This document shows positions 58,011 to 64,000 of a stretch of DNA of 64,000 bases, one piece after another. The DNA is from Tenodera sinensis (Eukaryota; Arthropoda; Insecta; Mantodea; Mantidae): positions 113,478,735-113,542,734 of the forward strand of contig CM060963.1 of NCBI GenBank assembly GCA_030765045.1, written 5' to 3'. Below the pieces are notes generated by a model. The model was not told where the DNA came from. It saw only the letters and a program-made list of their open reading frames with translations, and did no database searches. A program made the translations under genes and the position numbers. Position 1 is the stretch's first letter, and every line of letters begins with the position of its first letter.

Positions 58011-58813
58011 TAACAATCGGCTTGTCATTCTGTATGTAAACGCAGCACGCATAGACATATCCACACACACTTTACAGGAGCAACTATAATATTGCAGTAC
58101 CAACTGGAATTAAAATTTTCAGTAGACTTGCAACAATATATGGTTAAAAATAGTATTTAGTCTACAGCTAGCATTTTTGGAAAGGTTATTTCTAACTTAA
58201 TTGTTTACTTCAGTTTGGATTCTAAAATCGAAATTTTCCAAAAAATATTTGGCAATAGTTTTGTTTATTAGGTATACTTCAAATAATCTTACGGTACTCT
58301 TTTGTTTTCCATCTCTGTATTGACATTAGCATCATCAAACAGTTTGCACCTGTATGCTTCTGTTTCTTTTTGCTTAGACTTTTCTTGTTTTACTTGCCGT
58401 AGTCATATGTTAGTCAGTTGAGCAGCAACTGACTTAAAGAACGCTCCATAGAAAGCAGAATGCTCCTCCCTGCGATTAGTGCGTTCATGCATTCTGAAAC
58501 AAGTAACCACACTGACCTGTATGGCCCCTCACCTCTAAGAATAAGAGTTATTTTGTAAAATTATTTTTAGTAATGTACACCTATAGAGTAAGTGGAAAAT
58601 TTATTTTCCCGAAATACAGTAAAGAATGTCTCCTTATTGTTATGCAATTAAATAATCCAATATTGTAATTGGATGTAATAACTGTATCCTACAATGTTTG
58701 CTTATCAGAACAAGAAGCCAGGAACCAAAGCATATTTTTGGTTAATAAGTAGCGATGTGTACTTTCTGTCACATTTGTATCAACTTTAAGTATGTTGTGA
58801 AGCACAATGGTTA
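58011..58813. other. No recognisable gene
   Basis: A+T-rich spacer. No motif. Confidence 0.5.
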
Positions 58814-58817
58814 ATGT

Positions 58818-58935
58818 TTCTTCTTCTTCTTCTTCTTCTTCTTCTTCTTCTTCTTCTTCTTCTTCTTCTTCTTCTTCTTCTTCTTCTCTTCTTCTTCTTC
58901 TTCTTCTTCTTCTTCTTCTTCTTCTTCTTCTTCTT
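58818..58935. repeat. (TTC)n microsatellite
   Basis: About 39 TTC units with one phase break near 58887, making poly-Ser/Leu/Phe open frames. Confidence 0.97.
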
Positions 58936-59094
58936 CCTCCTACTAAGGCACTACAACTTTACAAAAGCTTTGGCCTTATCAACAATTTGTTTTCAGATTT
59001 TGTACGCACTTTCCGATTTTGTACGCAAATAGGGCAATTTTTTATTTTCATGTGCTTAATGTCATCAAGTACATCATGTAACTATCCATTTTAG

Positions 59095-59640
59095 GGACGG
59101 CCCCTTAATCTGGTTTCATTGGGGTCCATTATATATTCTTTTAACCATTCTATCATCTGGGGTCCGATTTATGTGTCCAAACCTTCCTAATCTTAAAACT
59201 TTTATGTGGTTAATGATATTTTCATTTTTGATTAATTCATTTAATTCATTATTATAACTTGATCTCCATGTGTTATCATTTTGTTTCACTGCTGCAAATA
59301 TACTACGTGATATCCTTATTTCGAATACCATTGGCTCTTGTTTATTTGTTTCATTAAGGACCAAGGTTTTACACGCATATGTTACAATAGGTCTGATGAT
59401 GGATTTGTATAATCCTATTTTTGCTGACTTAGATACTTACTCCTAAATAGAAATTTGTTAGCATAGAATTCCCTATTACCTAGAGCAATTCTTTCTTTTA
59501 TTCCATTCTTTATATCATTGTTATTATCGATTATAGACCCCAGGTATTTAAAAGAATCCATTCCTTCTAATTTTCTATTCTCTATTTTTGTACCTTTAGT
59601 TTTTAATGGATAATGTCTAACTCACAATTTAATCCTCTTC
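59095..59640 (-). pseudogene. LINE ORF2 C-terminal fragment
   Basis: Minus strand: MDSFKYLGSIIDNNNDIKN and IKERIALGNREFYANKFLF (the region after the RT domain), then YACKTLVLNETNKQEPMVFE, RISRSIFAAVKQNDNTWRSS and HIKVLRLGRFGHINRTPDDR. This order (FKYLGS, YAC-T-L, RI-R-IF, LGH--R-PDDR) is typical of the C-terminus of insect LINE ORF2 proteins. Stops occur between blocks. Truncated at both ends. Confidence 0.8.
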
Positions 59641-59669
59641 TCACCTGCCAAAATATCACCTTTCCTTGA

Positions 59670-60490
59670 GATGCTACATTCGTTTCAAATAATTTTATTT
59701 GATTTATATCTAAATAAAATAGTAGAAGAATGGAGAGTCAAATGTAAATCAAAAGGAATCTCATTATATAATACTAATTTTGATACCGATATATTTGTAG
59801 ATGATCAGTTGTTATTGGCAGAAAATGAGGAAGGTATGCAGAAATCAGTATTTAATTTGAATGAGATAATAAAAGATTATAGTATGGAAATTTTGGAAGA
59901 AAAAACAAAAGCAATGGCTATGATAGGAAAAGAACAACTTCCAGTAAAGAAGGTAGTAGGAGAACAAATAACCTTTATATAACTTTAAATATTTGGGATC
60001 AAATATATAGTATGTAATAGAAAATCAGAAAAGAAAGAAAATATCAAAGCATATAATAGAATCAATGGGTGTATAAAATGACATTTCGGCTGAAATATGA
60101 GTAAGTATTTTAAATTAAAATTATATGAAATAGTATCCAATCCCCCTTTAAAATATGAATGTGAGACACAGGTAAAACAAGGAAAAACCAAGACTGGAGG
60201 CATTCAAACGAGATGTTTAAGATCCCTATTCGGTTTTACTAGAAAAGTTCGACTCCGGAATGTAGATATAAGAGAAGAACTAGAGAAAGAAAGCATCGTG
60301 GAAGAAATTAAAAGATATCCGAGCAAGTGGAAAGATCACGTGAAGAGGATGGAATCTTCTAGATTGCCAAACGCTATTTTACAAACCTGAAACCATTAGG
60401 ACGAAGAGACATCGGAGACCTCGAATGAGGTGAAGAGAGCAGTTTGATGACCCTCGGAACAGGTCTAAATGCCTAATCCATGTTGAGGAA
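59670..60490 (+). pseudogene. LINE reverse transcriptase fragment, second lineage
   Basis: Plus strand: FDLYLNKIVEEWRVKCKSKG, FDTDIFVDDQLLLAENEEGM (FADD catalytic box altered to FVDD), VFNLNEIIKDYSMEI and EKTKAMAMIGK. Then, after a gap and frameshifts, TRCLRSLFGFTRKVRLRNVD, IREELEKESIVEEIKRYPSK and WKDHVKRMESSRLPNAIL. The last is the usual W--H--RM---R-P end, followed in another frame by RRDIGDLE. It faces away from the minus-strand LINE fragment and differs from it. Confidence 0.8.
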
Positions 60491-60905
60491 TAAGAAAAAG
60501 AATAATAATTTTAGTTTGTATTAAATATTCATGATGGGTAGCCAGGCAACTTCGTGCAACTACAGAATATATCTACTAGAAGATACATAATGTTTCCTGT
60601 TATGTATATTTTTATTTGATTCACCAAACTGGGTTTTTAACCTAAAAGAACACTTGGAAATTTGTAGAGTTTCATTAGAAAACACCTATGTGTATCAGAG
60701 CACGTCCAGTGTGTCATTAAGCTCTTGTTATTTATCTTTGAAGCTTCAATAAAGAAGACCCCTGCCGTGTATTTGAGCCCCAATTTCCATATGAAAAGGA
60801 AAGCAGAACTTAAGAAATAGTCCTTTAGTAGGTATATTGTGTTATGTAACACGTTTTCCATATAAAATATTGGGCATGTTTTAATGGATACAATAAAAGT
60901 ATTTT
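60491..60905. other. No recognisable gene
   Basis: No motif seen. Confidence 0.5.
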
Positions 60906-61740
60906 TACTTTCTCTACAGGTAAGAAAGGGAAGTATTGTATTCCACCTAAAAATTCGATGTCGAGATTTCACCGGAAATATATGTTTTGAGGCCCCCTGA
61001 ATCCAAAAAGAAAAAAAAAAAAAAAAGAAAGCCTTTTTAGAAAAAGGTCCGTCTGTGTGTCTGTGTTTCAGTCTGTGGACAGCATAACTCAAAAACGAAA
61101 AATCGGTTTAATGTGTTTCAAGGATGCGACACGAAGATTTTGAATAAAATAGCCTCACCCTAAACTACCCTTTACATGGAAAATTTTTCGAAAATTTTGA
61201 TTTTCTTGAAAATAGCTCTAACGATTTTGATTAAAATGTCATATGTTTGAGATATTTTTATGACAAATTAAATTTATATCTTGAATCTTCTGGCTATAGC
61301 CCCTGTAGTCGCATTTACTCTGGATGACTTTTGCATAACTGATAAACCGTTATAGACCAAATATACAAACAAAAAATGTAGATCTTGGTAAAATACACAA
61401 TTTATGTCCAAATAAATTTTCTTGTAGGGTGAACCATTTCGGAGCTATTCTGTTATGTGTGTGTTTCGGAAAACTTAGAACTTTTGTGAAATGGATCATC
61501 GTTGTTCATTTTTTTATATTTTAAGTGTGCAAAGACAACAGAATCTCAAAGCTTTAAACATTTGACTATCGCACAAAGCCTACTGTATTCTAAGATTCCC
61601 CTTGCACCTACAAGGAAATAAGCAATAAGATAATTTGTACAAATGTTTATCTTAACTAACTGGAAGAAGATATAGGAATAAGAGTTTGTAAGAATGGTTA
61701 GTACAAGAGTAGAGAAGGTCATAAAGTGCAATACATCAGA
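60906..61740 (-). mobile_element. R1-family repeat, copy i (near full length)
   Basis: 835 bp: TCTGATGTATTGCACTTTAT at the 5' side and CTTACCTGTAGAGAAAGTA at the 3' side. Small internal deletions relative to copies g and h. Confidence 0.9.
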
Positions 61741-62431
61741 TTTTTTTTATCTCAGTATCCTGGAGGCTCGATTATTCCAACTGTAGATAAGAAGGAATGA
61801 AGGATTGCTTTGACGTGACAGACATGAAGGCTGGCTTGGAACTTAGAGAGCCAGGATCACTTCCAGCAGCCTGAACCAGACCTGCAACCATTTATTAATT
61901 TAGTTAAAAACAAATTGCTGTAAAATAACTACTTCAAATTAAATGTAGTTTCCTAAGAATTGCTGCGTCAATCCTTACATCTTTTGTAACATTTTACAAA
62001 GTAAATATTCGTAACAAAGCAATTTCAATTACAAGGAACAAAATGGAGGAAAAGAATAACGCTGACATGCAAACACTGAAGGAAAAAAGGGCTTAGGGAA
62101 GGAAACAAAGGAACAATAATACAATTATTGAATTCTATGTATCAAGTCTTTCGGAACTATGCTGTTATGCTAATGTAAATAAAACAACCAATGGGATCTG
62201 CTCAATACGGAACAAACATTTTGACTGGACTGGATACAAGCGGAAAGTGAGCCCGCACCATTTAGTCGTGAAATACTCGTACATGCCCAGGTACTTAACA
62301 CTGAGTACGTAGACGCTGAGGGAGAAAGAGAGAGCTGTATGCAAGCTCCTGCCTAAGTACTTGTCCTCCTTTTAAAGGGAATAATCGCAGACACTGTGCA
62401 TGTATTACGTATTTGTAATGGACAAATACGT
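61741..62431. other. No recognisable gene
   Basis: Nothing assignable. Confidence 0.5.
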
Positions 62432-63126
62432 TCATGATAGAAGCACCACCATCATCACCGCCACCACCACCGCCAACACCACCACTACCGTCGCCGCCGC
62501 CACCACCACCGCCAACACCACCACTACCGCCGCCACCACCACCACCGCCACCACCACCGCCACCACCACCACCGTCACCACCACCACCACCATCACCGCC
62601 ACTACCACCACCGCCACTACTACCACCACCTCTTCTACCACCCCCACCACCACTACCGCCACCACCACCACTACCATCACCACCACCGCCACCCCCACCT
62701 CTACTACCACCACCACCGCCACCACTACCACCACCTCTTCTACCACCACCACCGCCACCACTACCATCACCACCACCATCACCGCCACTACCACCACCTC
62801 TACTACCACCGCCACCACTGCCATCATCGCCACCACCACCATCACCGCCACTACCACCACCACCACCGTCACCACTACTATCACCTCTTCTACCACCGCC
62901 ACCACCATCACCGCCACTACCAGCACCACCACCGCCACCACCTCTTCTACCACCACCATCGCTACCACTACCATCACCACCACCAACACCGCCACTACCA
63001 CCACCACCTCTACTACCACCGCCACCACTACTATCACCGCCACCACCACCATCACCGCCACTACCATCACCACCTCCGACACCACTACCATCACCACCAC
63101 CACCATCACCACCACCACCACAATGA
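62432..63126. repeat. (CCA)n-type compound array
   Basis: About 695 bp of CCA/CCG/CTA/TCA triplets in near-perfect 3-bp phase. Because no triplet is a stop, long frames stay open on both strands (Thr- and Pro-rich on plus, Gly- and Val-rich on minus). The 230-287-codon frames are artefacts: no start context, no motif and no upstream gene structure. Confidence 0.95.
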
Positions 63127-64000
63127 ACCTCATCGCTAATACTATTAGACACCACCATATACCTACATCATATCACCATATACCATCAGCAGCAGCATCA
63201 TCATTCAGCACTATCATTTTATTACAAGTGTCATGATCTCCATCGTTATTATTCGATACTACCATATTTTCACCACAATGACACTGGGGGCATCATGGTC
63301 GTCATCATAATCTTCCATCACTGCCTCCACTACCAAGAACATCGCTAATGCCATCATCACCTTCATAATAACCTATCGCTACCACCGTTTTCACTTTGGT
63401 CACCAACGTTAATTGCCATGATAATCGTTATAATTATTCATCAGCATCACCATCATTGTCACTGTCGTGGCCAACTCCAAGTTACATGTCATATAGCACC
63501 AAAACCAGCGCTCAATCAAAACCATCATAATTGTCACCATCAGTAATCAATGCCATCAAATTCCTCGACCACCAAAATATAGCCATCACCTCCATCACCA
63601 TTATGCAGCAGCAGTACCATCACTGCGGTTGCCATAATGATAATTTACAATTGCAATTACCGTTATAATCACTGCGTCTATAACGGTAGTCATCGCGAAA
63701 GTCGTTCACATCACTTTACCCATGGATCTAGGAGTGTTTCCTTTTTCCAACTCACTCTTCCTCGTCTACTTCGCAGTTGGTTCTTCTAGTCCCTCAGGAA
63801 GTTACATTCATATTTCCACTTATCTAACCGACTTTTCTTGAATAACACGAATGGCAACCTGCGGCTCAAGGAACAGCTATAAGAATCCGTTCCTGTATTA
63901 GTGGTAAACCACCCACCGCTTCTGCTCTAGATGACGCCAATGATACAAAACATAAATATATTGAACTTACCTTTCGTCATGAAAGGTGCTCAACATGTCC
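63127..64000. other. No gene; scattered ATC/CAC triplets
   Basis: Decaying continuation of the triplet array to about 63650 (CATCACCAT-like blocks), then unique sequence without motifs. Confidence 0.6.

Noticed and set aside
62295..63236. Long open frames rich in Gly, Val, Thr or Pro (up to 287 codons)
   Set aside because: Produced by a stop-free triplet array, open in several frames on both strands at once. No motif or gene context.

Overview
The window looks like an intergenic or intronic stretch of a large, repeat-swollen insect genome. I base this on the A+T-rich background, tRNA-headed SINEs, mariner and IS630-type DNA transposons, several hAT lineages, jockey-type and RNase H-bearing LINEs, and LTR elements primed by a leucine-tRNA-like PBS. 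A polyneopteran insect (cockroach, termite or stick-insect type) would fit, but that is a guess. I found no host protein-coding gene, no rRNA gene and no convincing functional tRNA gene. Every recognisable coding stretch belongs to a mobile element, and nearly all are broken.

Layout. 1-8.4 kb: SINE relics, an LTR (3063-3690), a copy of a family I call R1, and a composite element (about 4895-8417) holding a minisatellite, a primer-binding site, a Gag-like coiled-coil fragment and an inserted RNase H LINE tail. 9.2-10.1 kb: an IS630-type transposase relic split by a short mariner derivative. 10.4-26.4 kb: a palindromic MITE, R1 copies, two copies of one internally deleted hAT family, a third small hAT with a perfect 8-bp target duplication, an 800-bp (AAT)n array region, and an internally deleted mariner. 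27.3-28.1 kb: a purine-rich minisatellite. 29-34.8 kb: a SINE, a second deleted mariner, an R1 piece, and an LTR with PBS. 37.4-40.5 kb: three SINEs and a degenerate jockey-type LINE. 41.0-46.8 kb: a nest of transposons, in which an outer hAT relic is interrupted by a fold-back element and by a nearly intact second hAT that itself carries a LINE stub. 49.4-50.2 kb: a 215-bp-arm palindrome. 53.6-54.3 kb: a third LTR. 54.6-58.0 kb: the inverse-oriented homologue of the first composite element, with two R1 copies inside. 59-61.7 kb: two LINE fragments and one more R1. 62.4-63.1 kb: a (CCA)n-type array.

The most interesting signals are these. (1) The LTR family has a heat-shock-element-like array (alternating TTC/GAA units) upstream of its TATA box; the LTR at 53.6 kb has five perfect consecutive units, which suggests a stress-responsive retrotransposon. 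(2) R1 is a roughly 853-bp family with inverted subterminal repeats, a 3' hairpin and no visible target duplication; it resembles non-autonomous Helitron/Helentron derivatives. (3) Nested insertions can be ordered in time from target duplications and empty sites. (4) There is a near-perfect 473-bp palindrome carrying NRF1-like GCGCATGCGC sites.
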